The notes below the pieces were generated by a model. The model searched no databases. It saw only the letters and a program-made list of their open reading frames with translations, and had not been told where the DNA came from. 64,000 nt of DNA from Sphingobacterium endophyticum. Lineage in GTDB: Bacteria > Bacteroidota > Bacteroidia > Sphingobacteriales > Sphingobacteriaceae. The stretch covers positions 80,937 through 144,936 of the forward strand of contig NZ_SMMI01000011.1 of NCBI RefSeq assembly GCF_009733535.1, given 5' to 3'. The position numbers were made by a program, and so were the translations under genes. Below are positions 18,798 through 27,224 of this stretch, piece by piece. Numbering within the stretch: the stretch's first letter is position 1; each line of letters starts with the position of its first letter.

Positions 18798-19043
18798 ATG
18801 CGTGTTTTAGCAGAACTTCCACATCCAGATTGTAAGATTACAATCTTTGGCATGAATCAAAAATTCATTATTAAGTTTGAACAAGGAACTTTAGAGCAAT
18901 CTTATAAAATTGCGGAAGTAGATGTAGTTGGAGGAGTTAATGGAGTCTTCGAAATGCTTGATGAAGAATTTTTAAAAAAGGTTTTGGACCTATTTTCTCA
19001 AATGAGATCAGCAATTATTGAAACTTACAACAAGTATCAATAA
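18798..19043 (+). CDS. Small conserved-looking protein, unknown function
   Basis: An 81-aa protein lying between two strong terminators, so it has its own transcription unit. The sequence (MRVLAELPHPDCKITIFGMN at the start, then a beta-rich part, then a helical C-terminus FLKKVLDLFSQMRSAIIET) looks like a compact two-layer domain. I believe I have seen similar small proteins in Sphingobacteriaceae but cannot name a family. No signal peptide or membrane segment. Confidence 0.65.
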   Translation: MRVLAELPHPDCKITIFGMNQKFIIKFEQGTLEQSYKIAEVDVVGGVNGVFEMLDEEFLKKVLDLFSQMRSAIIETYNKYQ

Positions 19044-19095
19044 TAGATTGAATTAAAATACATAAATACTTCATTTTTAATTTATTATAAAACAC

Positions 19096-19138
19096 AAAAG
19101 GCTCAAACAAAATAAAATTTTGTTTGAGCCTTTTTTTT
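19096..19138. terminator. Strong bidirectional terminator
   Basis: An 18-bp perfect inverted repeat (AAAAGGCTCAAACAAAAT and its complement, 19096-19113 and 19117-19134) with a three-base loop; eight T at 19131-19138. It follows the 81-aa gene and faces the SIR2 gene end. Confidence 0.93.
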
Positions 19139-19230
19139 ATTCATTCAGTTTAATCATTTTATAAAATATATGTTTATATAAACATCATAATTATCTGATT
19201 TACAATACACATATTGTTATGTACAAAATT

Positions 19231-19914
19231 TTATTTGGCAATAAGCTTCGCCAAATAATCCACGCCTACACTTGCTTTTTCGGAAATTTTTACGACTACC
19301 GGTGGCACATGATATTGTTCAGCATTCGGATCAATTAAAATTAATTTACAATCAGGTTTAGTTTCATATATAAGATTAGCCGCAGGATAAACTTGCAATG
19401 AAGTTCCAATAGTCACAAAGACATCAGCAGACTTGGCCAACTTGTATGCTTCATTCATCATAGGTACTGGTTCACCAAACCAAACAACATGAGGTCTAAG
19501 CTGTGAGCCCAATTCACAATTATCTCCCATATCAATCTTATCGCCCTCAATATCATAAATAAGATTTGGGTCAATTGAGGATTGAGATTTTCTGATTTGG
19601 CCATGTAGATGGATCACATTTTTACTCCCTGCACGCTCATGAAGGTCATCAATGTTTTGGGTTATAATGTGTACATCGAAATCTTTCTCTAACTCCGCTA
19701 ATTTGTGATGTGCTTTATTAGGATTTGCAGCAAGGCAATCTGTACGCCTCTTGTTATAAAAACTTTGCACCAATTCAGGATTACGGCTCCATGTTTCGGG
19801 GGTTGCTACGTCTTCGATGCGATGACCTTCCCATAAACCGTCAGAACCTCTGAATGTGGGCAACCCACTTTCAACAGAAATTCCAGCGCCGGTGAATACA
19901 ACAATTCTTTTCAT
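19231..19914 (-). CDS. cobB: NAD-dependent protein deacylase, SIR2 family (class III)
   Basis: A 227-aa sirtuin. The ATG at 19914 begins the canonical MKRIVVFTGAGISVESGLP; an ATG 30 bases upstream adds a non-conserved extension and is less likely. The NAD site GAGIS, the QNIDDLHERAGS motif and the catalytic His in VIHLHGQ are present. A Tyr-x-x-Arg pair (FYNKRR) marks class III sirtuins that remove succinyl and malonyl groups. Only one Cys (in DNCELGSQLRPHVVWFGE) is left of the four that usually bind the structural zinc, so the zinc module is degenerate. Confidence 0.9.
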   Translation of the reverse strand: MKRIVVFTGAGISVESGLPTFRGSDGLWEGHRIEDVATPETWSRNPELVQSFYNKRRTDCLAANPNKAHHKLAELEKDFDVHIITQNIDDLHERAGSKNVIHLHGQIRKSQSSIDPNLIYDIEGDKIDMGDNCELGSQLRPHVVWFGEPVPMMNEAYKLAKSADVFVTIGTSLQVYPAANLIYETKPDCKLILIDPNAEQYHVPPVVVKISEKASVGVDYLAKLIAK

Positions 19915-19980
19915 AAAATATTGATTAAAAAAAATCGGCTTCATTAATAATGAAACCGATTATAAATATAAGAGTGAATA

Positions 19981-20274
19981 TTATTTTACGAAATACCTGT
20001 GTTCTATAACTGTGGCCTCAGGCTGTTTTCCTTCAATAGCCTCTTTAATAGGGCAACTTCCAGTCACTCCTCTAAAGATTAAAGCACCTCCTAAAGTAAT
20101 TCCAGAAAATGCTGTTATTGGGTTTTTAAATAATTTTTTAGCCCCCATACCCAGTATAAAACCACCGGCAATTACAGATAATATTCGTTCTGATGTTCCT
20201 ACGTTTCCATACTCGCAAGATTCATCTAGTTTTTCCTTTACTTTGTCGATTGCAAAATTTAAAATACCGCTCAT
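19981..20274 (-). CDS. DUF2892 family small membrane protein
   Basis: A 97-aa protein with an N-terminal amphipathic stretch and two probable membrane helices (ERILSVIAGGFILGMGAKKLF and PITAFSGITLGGALIFRGVTG), followed by the conserved SCPIKEAI motif. This is the DUF2892/YgaP-transmembrane-like pattern (RxxR start, GC.... end). Function unknown. It lies 66 bases upstream of the SIR2 gene on the same strand and may share its transcript. Confidence 0.8.
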   Translation of the reverse strand: MSGILNFAIDKVKEKLDESCEYGNVGTSERILSVIAGGFILGMGAKKLFKNPITAFSGITLGGALIFRGVTGSCPIKEAIEGKQPEATVIEHRYFVK

Positions 20275-20392
20275 AATTTTCGAAATTTAATCCTTTACAA
20301 TATAACGATTGAAAATATAAAATGTTTCCAGTTGGGTATAAATTTTGTGTTTAGACTAAGATATTTTGTAATTTCATTTAGAAAAGAAAAAC

Positions 20393-21235
20393 ATGCGGGT
20401 AAAAAAATATTCTGGAGAGTTGGTTCCATTTGATGAAACAGCGTTACGTCGTTCCTTAACTAGATCTGGAGCAAATGAAAATGAGGTTAATATGGTCTAT
20501 GATACGATTAAAGGAAAAGTTTATGACGGAATATCAACGAAAGAGCTATATGAAATGGCATTTAATGCATTACGAGGAAAGAAAAACTCTTATGCAGCAA
20601 GATATAGTTTAAAAAAGGCACTTCGAGAATTGGGTCCTGAAGGTTTTTATTTTGAAAAATGGATTGCAAGACTATTTCAAGAAGATGGATATGAAGCAGT
20701 AACTGGTCAGACTGTTCAGGGACATTCAGTAAGTCATGAAATCGATGTAGTTGCAGTAAAGGGCGATGAAATGCTAGCGATTGAATGTAAGTTTCGAAAT
20801 GATGCAGATGCGAAAGTTTCCGTAACAACGCCTATGTATTTTAAATCCCGAAAAGAAGATATTACAGGGATCTCTTATCACTTTTTTAATCAGGACAGGC
20901 AGTTTACTGATGGTTGGCTAGTTACCAATGCTTATTTAACTACAGATTCCATCGCATTTGGTGAATATTACGGGATGAATCTTTTATCATGGGATTATCC
21001 AAAATCAAGTTGTTTAAAATCAAGAGTTGATAGTAATGCTGAGTATCCTGTTACCTGCTTAACCAACCTAACAGAGCAGGATAAAGCCATGCTTCTTAAA
21101 AATCAAATTATTCTAGTGAAAGACCTTGTTAAATCACCGCAAGTCCTTGATAGAATCCAAATACCTAAAGATAAACAGAAAGTTTTACTGAACGAAGCTA
21201 GTGAATTAATTAACAGCCCTTTAGAACATGAGTAA
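20393..21235 (+). CDS. ATP-cone domain fused to Mrr-type restriction-endonuclease-like domain
   Basis: A 280-aa protein with three parts. Residues 1-85 form an ATP-cone (MRVKKYSGELVPFDETALRR, the nucleotide-sensing module of ribonucleotide reductases and NrdR). Residues 86-190 form a PD-(D/E)xK nuclease-like domain of Mrr type with E88 (FYFEKWIARLF), D118 (HEIDVVAV) and the E131-x-K133 pair (IECKF). The C-terminus (about 225-275) is helical with a helix-hairpin-helix look (LTEQDKAMLLKNQIILVKDL). All nuclease residues are present, so activity is plausible. Its end overlaps the LOG gene by 8 bases, implying translational coupling. The function in the cell is not established. Confidence 0.82.
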   Translation: MRVKKYSGELVPFDETALRRSLTRSGANENEVNMVYDTIKGKVYDGISTKELYEMAFNALRGKKNSYAARYSLKKALRELGPEGFYFEKWIARLFQEDGYEAVTGQTVQGHSVSHEIDVVAVKGDEMLAIECKFRNDADAKVSVTTPMYFKSRKEDITGISYHFFNQDRQFTDGWLVTNAYLTTDSIAFGEYYGMNLLSWDYPKSSCLKSRVDSNAEYPVTCLTNLTEQDKAMLLKNQIILVKDLVKSPQVLDRIQIPKDKQKVLLNEASELINSPLEHE

Positions 21236-21962
21236 TAAATTTGTACGAGAAGAAATCAGTTTTCTAAAAGGAGCTCGAGGTCGCTGGAATGAGCTAAAAT
21301 ATGCTATTGGGGTTATATTCCAATTTATGAAAGGTTTCAGGACCCTACATTTTGTGGGACCCTGTGTCACAGTTTTTGGTTCTGCCCGGTTTGGAGAGGA
21401 TCATCCATATTACATAAAAGCGAGGGAAATTTCTGCAAGATTAGCAGAAATGGGATTTACCATTATGACCGGTGGTGGACCGGGAATTATGGAAGCTGCT
21501 AATAGAGGGGCCAAAGATGTCAATGGCTATTCCGTTGGTTGCAATATTGTATTGCCTCATGAACAAAAGCATAATCCATACATGGATAAATTTGTGAATA
21601 TTGACTATTTCTTTGTCCGGAAGGAATTATTAAGAAAATATTCTTTTGCTTTCGTAATTATGCCGGGCGGATTTGGCACTTTAGATGAATTTTTTGAAAC
21701 ACTAACGCTCATTCAAACAAAGAAAATATCACAGTTTCCTATCGTTATTATGGGAATGGAATATCATAAAAATATTCATGAACATGTGGATTTAATGATC
21801 TCTGAAGGAACAATCAGCCCTGAAGATCAAGATCTATTGTTATTTACAGATAATATTGATGAAGCAGCGACTCATATCGCTAAATACGCTGACACTAATA
21901 AAATTATTAAACTTCAAGAGCCTAAACCAAGTTGGATACTTGGAGAGAAAAAGGCGATTTAG
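21228..21962 (+). CDS. LOG family protein (TIGR00730-like, Rossmann fold)
   Basis: A 244-aa member of the LOG/lysine-decarboxylase-like family. The signature is intact: MTGGGPGIMEAANRGA (nucleotide-binding loop) and MPGGFGTLDEFFE (PGGxGTxxE catalytic motif). Characterised relatives hydrolyse nucleoside 5'-monophosphates, including cytokinin ribotides, to base and ribose phosphate. An N-terminal extension of about 40 residues (up to FMKGFRTLHFVG) precedes the core, as in longer bacterial forms. It overlaps the ATP-cone nuclease gene by 8 bases. Confidence 0.88.
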   Translation: MSNKFVREEISFLKGARGRWNELKYAIGVIFQFMKGFRTLHFVGPCVTVFGSARFGEDHPYYIKAREISARLAEMGFTIMTGGGPGIMEAANRGAKDVNGYSVGCNIVLPHEQKHNPYMDKFVNIDYFFVRKELLRKYSFAFVIMPGGFGTLDEFFETLTLIQTKKISQFPIVIMGMEYHKNIHEHVDLMISEGTISPEDQDLLLFTDNIDEAATHIAKYADTNKIIKLQEPKPSWILGEKKAI

Positions 21963-21967
21963 TATTT

Positions 21968-22020
21968 AGTAGTTAGTAGTTAGACAAAAGACAAAAGACA
22001 AAAGACATAAGACATAAGAG
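21968..22020 (+). repeat. Tandem short repeats after the LOG gene
   Basis: Two blocks: TAGTAGTTAGTAGTTAG (21968-21983), then four to five 8-bp units of the ACAAAAG/ACATAAG type (21984-22020). They start just after the LOG stop codon at 21962, similar in placement to the repeat at the cysN stop. Confidence 0.85.
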
Positions 22021-22161
22021 CCTGGATAGTTGGACATAGATAATTGGGTGAGAATATTGTTTAATTATAGTAGTTGTATATTAGGCTGTTAGGTTTGTTT
22101 GGATGAAGGATGGATTTATATATTTGTTTGTGCTCTGTTACTGGTTATGATATTATGGAAT

Positions 22162-23034
22162 TTAATTCGGTTTCTTGAAATAATAGGGATCATTATAGTT
22201 TTTGTTTTTTTGAATATAGGCTATTCCAGCTTTCATATCTATTATCCAATTGAACCGATGGATTAGATCGGCTCCGATGTAACTGTTTGCTTGGTTTTTT
22301 ATTTCTCCTGTAAAAATGTTTACTGGTACATGCTCAAACATAAACTGATCAATTTCAATTTTTGGCATCAGGGATATTAAATTGTTGATCTTTTGACCAG
22401 CTGAATTTGACATTGTGGTTTTGTTCAGAACTTTTAAGGTGTTTTCCAAGTTGTGCTGATCTGCAAAATTATTGCTATATAATAAAGCTCCAGAGAAGCC
22501 TGACTGCAATAGGAAGTCGGAAGGTATGGTTTGATTTCCTAATATGGTTTTAATGCTGATAAATAATTGGCCCCTTTTAATGGATAATGGTATTTGAATA
22601 AAGTCGGAAGTTGTAGGCAGCTTATCAAATAATTCAAATTGTGATTGGTCGTAATTTATTTTAAATATTTTGCCTTTCATAAGTTGGATACCAATCTTTC
22701 CGTCGGATTCATATCCAGAAAATTCATTATTCCAAATCCATATACTGTCTATTGTAGTATTTGCCACCTGAATCCTATTAACCTTTGAAAGTCCTTCAGC
22801 AAATTCCGTTGTGTCAAATTGAACAGAATTTACTTTATTGATCCGGACAGGAGAAAGTGAAGCTTCATTCATCGCGATCTGGAACATTAAATTGGCACTG
22901 TCCTTTTCGTTAATTAATGCTTTTACAATGATGTTGTAATGATTATTCAACTTGAAAGGAATAATTTCCTGAGCATTTAACGCCGAAACATATAAAACTA
23001 TATTTAGGATTAATGAAATGGTTATTCTAAGCAT
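22162..23034 (-). CDS. Exported retropepsin-fold-like protein without catalytic Asp
   Basis: A 290-aa protein with an N-terminal signal peptide (cleavage near ALNAQ). Two repeated halves resemble bacterial aspartyl-protease (retropepsin-like) domains: each has a hydrophobic strand where D-T-G should stand, then an extended hairpin, ending in GKIGIQLMKGKIFKINYD (first) and IGADLIHRFNWIIDMKAG (second). The catalytic positions read LMFQIAMNEA and FLLQSGFSGALL, so both Asp are replaced. It is therefore likely a non-catalytic relative. It lies 10 bases downstream of ispE on the same strand and may be co-transcribed. Confidence 0.65.
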   Translation of the reverse strand: MLRITISLILNIVLYVSALNAQEIIPFKLNNHYNIIVKALINEKDSANLMFQIAMNEASLSPVRINKVNSVQFDTTEFAEGLSKVNRIQVANTTIDSIWIWNNEFSGYESDGKIGIQLMKGKIFKINYDQSQFELFDKLPTTSDFIQIPLSIKRGQLFISIKTILGNQTIPSDFLLQSGFSGALLYSNNFADQHNLENTLKVLNKTTMSNSAGQKINNLISLMPKIEIDQFMFEHVPVNIFTGEIKNQANSYIGADLIHRFNWIIDMKAGIAYIQKNKNYNDPYYFKKPN

Positions 23035-23044
23035 GATAAATTTT

Positions 23045-23851
23045 CTACAATTCTACTGGGAAGTAAACTTTTCCGTATTTATTTAAATCTTCTATTTCTG
23101 GTTTTTTTTCGAAGATTCCGAAAACAGAAGATCCTGAACCGCTCATTGAAGCGTAAATAGCTCCTTTTTCATAAAGTTTAGCTTTAATATCAGCAATTAG
23201 TGGATATTTTTCAAACAAGGAGATTTCAAAATCATTTTTAATATGATATTTCCAATCTTGGATGGGTAATTTAATTGCTTCACGTAAATCAATTTTCGGA
23301 ATCATAGGACTGACATTGGAATAAGCTTCAGCAGTAGAAATGTGAATTTCCGGTTTAATAATAATGATTATATAATCTTCTAAGTTTACCTGAATATCGG
23401 TAAGTTCAGTTCCGGTCCCTTGAGCGTACATGGGTTTATTGTCTATAAAAAAAGGGCAATCTGCGCCTAATTTTGCCGCATAATCTTTAAGTTGATCATT
23501 ATTTATACCAAGCTGAAAGAAGTTATTGAGCAGCTGCAATGTAGCGCTTGCATCAGAAGATCCACCACCAAGTCCTGCTCCAATCGGAATATTTTTCAAT
23601 AAATGAATAGATACAGGTTTAATTGGATGGTCTTTTTCCAATATTTTAAAAGCTTTTATACATAAATTTTGATGATCAGCAGATAGATCTGAGTTACTGA
23701 TCCTCATCTCCAATGTATCATGAGGTGTAATTTCTACCACGTCATAGAGCTTTACTGGATAAAAGATTGTTTCCAGGTCATGATACCCATCTGGTCTTTT
23801 CCTTCGGATATGTAATCCGAGGTTAATTTTTGCGTTTGCAAATTTCAGCAT
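23045..23851 (-). CDS. ispE: 4-diphosphocytidyl-2-C-methyl-D-erythritol kinase
   Basis: GHMP kinase of the MEP isoprenoid pathway; phosphorylates the 2-hydroxyl of CDP-methylerythritol. The ATG at 23851 begins MLKFANAKINLGLHI, the conserved N-terminus with the catalytic Lys; a TTG six bases earlier is less likely. The ATP loop PIGAGLGGGSSDASA and the third GHMP motif ASMSGSGSSVFGIF are intact. 268 aa, full length. Transcribed divergently from the PUL regulator. Confidence 0.94.
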   Translation of the reverse strand: MLKFANAKINLGLHIRRKRPDGYHDLETIFYPVKLYDVVEITPHDTLEMRISNSDLSADHQNLCIKAFKILEKDHPIKPVSIHLLKNIPIGAGLGGGSSDASATLQLLNNFFQLGINNDQLKDYAAKLGADCPFFIDNKPMYAQGTGTELTDIQVNLEDYIIIIIKPEIHISTAEAYSNVSPMIPKIDLREAIKLPIQDWKYHIKNDFEISLFEKYPLIADIKAKLYEKGAIYASMSGSGSSVFGIFEKKPEIEDLNKYGKVYFPVEL

Positions 23852-23915
23852 ATACAAATTAAATGATTTTCCATTAAGTAGCCAATGACTATTTAAGGTT
23901 CCTCAATCCTTTTAT

Positions 23916-23923
23916 TATATTTG
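23916..23923 (+). promoter_or_regulatory. Probable -7 box of the PUL regulator gene
   Basis: TATATTTG fits the Bacteroidota -7 consensus TAnnTTTG and lies 13 bases before the ATG at 23937. No clear TTTG box sits 19 bases upstream, so the assignment rests on the -7 element alone. Confidence 0.4.
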
Positions 23924-23936
23924 ACGAAGGAAGATT

Positions 23937-26795
23937 ATGAAGCAAATAAATTTTTATTTATTTATTATAGTGGCAATATGTCAACATACCTTGGGATATG
24001 GCCAGAACATTCCACGTGTAGGCTCACCATTTGTTCAACAATATAATAAGACTACTTATAAAGCAGGAAATCAGAACTGGGGATTAGCGGTAAGCTCTGA
24101 TGGAATAATTTATTCTGCAAATACTGAAGGCTTATTAAGTTTCGATGGTCAAGAGTGGACCTTATTTAGAATGAAGAATTACGCAGGATTAAGGAGCGTA
24201 AATATAGATGGAACAGGAAGGATTTTGGTTGGAGGCGCAGGTGAATTTGGCTATTGGGAAAGATCTTTATACGGAAAAATGGAATATACCAGCCTAACGG
24301 GTCTGGTTAAGGATAAACAAGCGCTGAAGAACGAAGAGATCTGGAGGATCATCATAGACGGTGAAAAGATTTATTTCCATACATTTTCCAAAAGTTACCT
24401 CTATCATCAAAATGAAATTACAACCATCACGGCAAATGGCGAGCCCTTTCTTTTTGGATTTCAAGTCAATGGAAGGTTGTTTTTTGAACAAATTCCGTCA
24501 GGTTTACATGAGTTAAAATCTAATAGTCTCTCTCCTATTAAAGATTTAAGTAAATTATTAGGTTCTAACATATTAACTATGCTTCCTTATAGTTCTACTG
24601 AAGTTATAATCGGTACGGATAAGAATGGATTGTTTAAGTTAAATAGTGACGGTAGTATTGTGCCATGGGAAACTGAAGCACAGGAGTATTTAAAGAAATC
24701 CCAGATTAACAATGGCGTTAAATTGTTTGGGAATCAATATGCATTTGGAACCATTCAGAATGGGGTTTTCATCATCAACCAAAATGGACAGATTGTACAG
24801 CATATTAATAAAAACAATGGACTTCAGAACAATACAGTATTAAGTTTGGCAGTTGACAAGCAATCAAATTTATGGGTAGGATTAGATAATGGAATAGATA
24901 GAATTGACATTAATAGCCCCTTATATTATTATTCAGACTTAACTGGGCATATTGGAACAGTATATAGTTCGATAATTTATAAAGACAAGATCTATTTAGG
25001 CACAAATCAGGGTTTATTTGTAAGTGATTGGCAGGGCATCGATACCTATAAGTCATTAAATTTTAAAATAGTACCAAATTCTCAAGGTCAGGTATGGAAA
25101 CTAGAGAATATATCTGGGAGTCTAATTTGCGGCCATAATAATGGGACTTTTATTGTAGAACCATCAGGAATGCGGCGGATTTCTACAGTTACGGGAGCCT
25201 GGGGATTTCTTGCTGTCCAAAATAGTAATTATTGGTTACAGACTAACTATACAGGTGTAGGCCTGATGCAAGATGGAGATTCCCCGACTTTCATTAAGCA
25301 ATTCTCCTATAAAAAGGATCCAATCCGCCATGCGATGCAAATTTCTGGAAATGATTTTTGGCTAAGCAACAATCAAAATGTATTCAGTTTCAAGCTATCT
25401 ACAGATTTCAGAGAGGCATTAGACTTTAAGCTGGAGACAAATGGCTTACCTAAAGACACAAAATTATATGGGATCTATAATGTAGCCAACAATATAGTTT
25501 TTGCGAGTGATTCAGGATTCTATTTATATGATAACATTTTAAGGTCTTTTAAACCCTATGAGGAATTAAATAAACAATTAGCGTCTTTTTCTACAGCAAA
25601 CAAAATTATTCCAATAAAGAATAATGCATATTGGTTTATAAAAAAATCACATTTAGCGAAAATACAATTTCTAACAGACGGTAAATTAAAGATAGACTCG
25701 AGTTCATGGAATTCATTAAAAGGCAGGATGATGAATGATTATGAGCAGATATTGAATGTTGATGAGAATTTATCCTTAATTGGCCTTGACAATGGATTCG
25801 CTATTTATTTTAACCACTATCCGGTCCAACAAAATTTACCCAAGCCAATCATAACCCATATTTGGAATACAACTTCAGACCCCTATTCCATTTATGATAA
25901 TTTAGAGGTACCTAATAACGAGAATAATATTCGTATTTCATTTGCATCACCCTGGTATTCTTCAGCACCGTTAAAATATCAGTATTATCTTGATGGTTAT
26001 ACAGAAGGTTGGTCAAATTGGGATGAAATTTCATTTAAGGATTTCACAAACCTACCCTTTGGGAATTACATATTTCAAGTTCGATCAGTCACACCAAATG
26101 GAATTCAATCCGAAATAACTTCGGTTTCCTTTAAAATATTGCCACCATGGTATTTTAGTTGGGTTGCAATTCTCTCCTACATCATTCTTCTTGGATTGAT
26201 TATTTATTTAGGTAAGAGATGGTACGAAGAGAGATTATTAGATCACCAGAGGAGATTGAAGAAAAAATTATTACAAGAGCAGGAAGACCATTTGGCAAAA
26301 GAAGCAGAGGCAAACGAGAAAAAGTTGATTTCATTAAAAAACATACAATTATTGCAGGAATTAGAGAATAAAAATCGAGAGCTTGCAAATGCTGCAATGA
26401 ATATTGTCTATAAAAATGAGATGCTGAATAATCTTCATCATGAATTAACTAATTTAAATGATTCTAATGGTAACAAATTGAGCCATGAGCAGTTACGTAA
26501 AGTAAGTAAACTAATTGATGAAGCGCATAGTGATGACAGAGACTGGGATTTATTTGAGAAAAGTTTTAATGAAGCCCATGAGAACTTTTTCAAAAAATTA
26601 AAGTCAGAATATCCTGAACTGGTTCCTAACGACCTAAAACTTTGTGCATATTTAAGATTAAATATGTCAAGTAAAGAAATAGCCTCCCTATTGAATATCA
26701 GTACCCGTGGGGTTGAAATTAGACGCTATCGATTACGGAAAAAATTGAATTTACCCACCAGTAAAAACTTAACAGAATTTCTTTTAGAATTATAA
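23937..26795 (+). CDS. Membrane-spanning sensor-regulator: beta-propeller, Y_Y_Y domain, LuxR-type HTH
   Basis: A 952-aa one-protein sensor/regulator. Signal peptide (1-22), a periplasmic propeller of two-component-regulator repeats (about 25-640; LSLAVDKQSNLWVGLDNG is a typical blade), then a triple-tyrosine (Y_Y_Y) domain (about 650-735; YQYYLDGYTEGWSNW). A single membrane helix (WVAILSYIILLGLIIYLG, about 740-762) is followed by a charged coiled coil. At the C-terminus is a LuxR-like helix-turn-helix (MSSKEIASLLNISTRGVEIR). There is no histidine kinase or receiver domain, so the signal must pass directly to the DNA-binding end. It lies immediately upstream of susC and most likely senses oligosaccharide and controls the PUL. 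Confidence 0.88.
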   Translation: MKQINFYLFIIVAICQHTLGYGQNIPRVGSPFVQQYNKTTYKAGNQNWGLAVSSDGIIYSANTEGLLSFDGQEWTLFRMKNYAGLRSVNIDGTGRILVGGAGEFGYWERSLYGKMEYTSLTGLVKDKQALKNEEIWRIIIDGEKIYFHTFSKSYLYHQNEITTITANGEPFLFGFQVNGRLFFEQIPSGLHELKSNSLSPIKDLSKLLGSNILTMLPYSSTEVIIGTDKNGLFKLNSDGSIVPWETEAQEYLKKSQINNGVKLFGNQYAFGTIQNGVFIINQNGQIVQHINKNNGLQNNTVLSLAVDKQSNLWVGLDNGIDRIDINSPLYYYSDLTGHIGTVYSSIIYKDKIYLGTNQGLFVSDWQGIDTYKSLNFKIVPNSQGQVWKLENISGSLICGHNNGTFIVEPSGMRRISTVTGAWGFLAVQNSNYWLQTNYTGVGLMQDGDSPTFIKQFSYKKDPIRHAMQISGNDFWLSNNQNVFSFKLSTDFREALDFKLETNGLPKDTKLYGIYNVANNIVFASDSGFYLYDNILRSFKPYEELNKQLASFSTANKIIPIKNNAYWFIKKSHLAKIQFLTDGKLKIDSSSWNSLKGRMMNDYEQILNVDENLSLIGLDNGFAIYFNHYPVQQNLPKPIITHIWNTTSDPYSIYDNLEVPNNENNIRISFASPWYSSAPLKYQYYLDGYTEGWSNWDEISFKDFTNLPFGNYIFQVRSVTPNGIQSEITSVSFKILPPWYFSWVAILSYIILLGLIIYLGKRWYEERLLDHQRRLKKKLLQEQEDHLAKEAEANEKKLISLKNIQLLQELENKNRELANAAMNIVYKNEMLNNLHHELTNLNDSNGNKLSHEQLRKVSKLIDEAHSDDRDWDLFEKSFNEAHENFFKKLKSEYPELVPNDLKLCAYLRLNMSSKEIASLLNISTRGVEIRRYRLRKKLNLPTSKNLTEFLLEL

Positions 26796-27224
26796 AAATC
26801 TCTTTTATTTTTTGATAATTCTAGTCAATAAAATGATATAAGTACCTACTTACTTTGCTAAAACCTGATGTACTTTTTGCTTAAAATTTGCTAAAATTTT
26901 AAATTTAATTTAGAATTTCTGAAGGATTTTACCCCATATTTTTACTTAATACTACTACAACACTACATCATGATGGTTAATATTATTATGTGTATTTGAT
27001 ACACTTAGTAGTTGAATTTGTAAGGAATATAAAAGATATATAATATTACATTTCAGATAATTAACAATTATTTAATATAAGTTTGAGCAAGTAAATAATA
27101 AGTGTAGTAGTAATGTAGATATGGTAAATTTCTATTCCAAACTAATACATCACATATTTGTTAAGTGAATAAACACTTTTTATTACTTAACTAAACATTA
27201 TTTACTCAATTAAACCATTGTTAT
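26796..27224. other. Long leader region upstream of susC
   Basis: 429 bases with no ORF. It contains an interrupted inverted repeat (ACTACTACAACACT at 26951-26964 against AGTGTAGTAGT at 27101-27111), a small palindrome GTGTA-TTTGA-TACAC near 26990, and a hairpin GTTAAGTGAATA (27160-27171) / TATTACTTAAC (27181-27191) 33 bases before the ATG. The region must hold the susC promoter and probably the regulator's binding site; a box CATATTTG at 27153-27160 is one mismatch from TAnnTTTG. The roles are inference. Confidence 0.5.
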
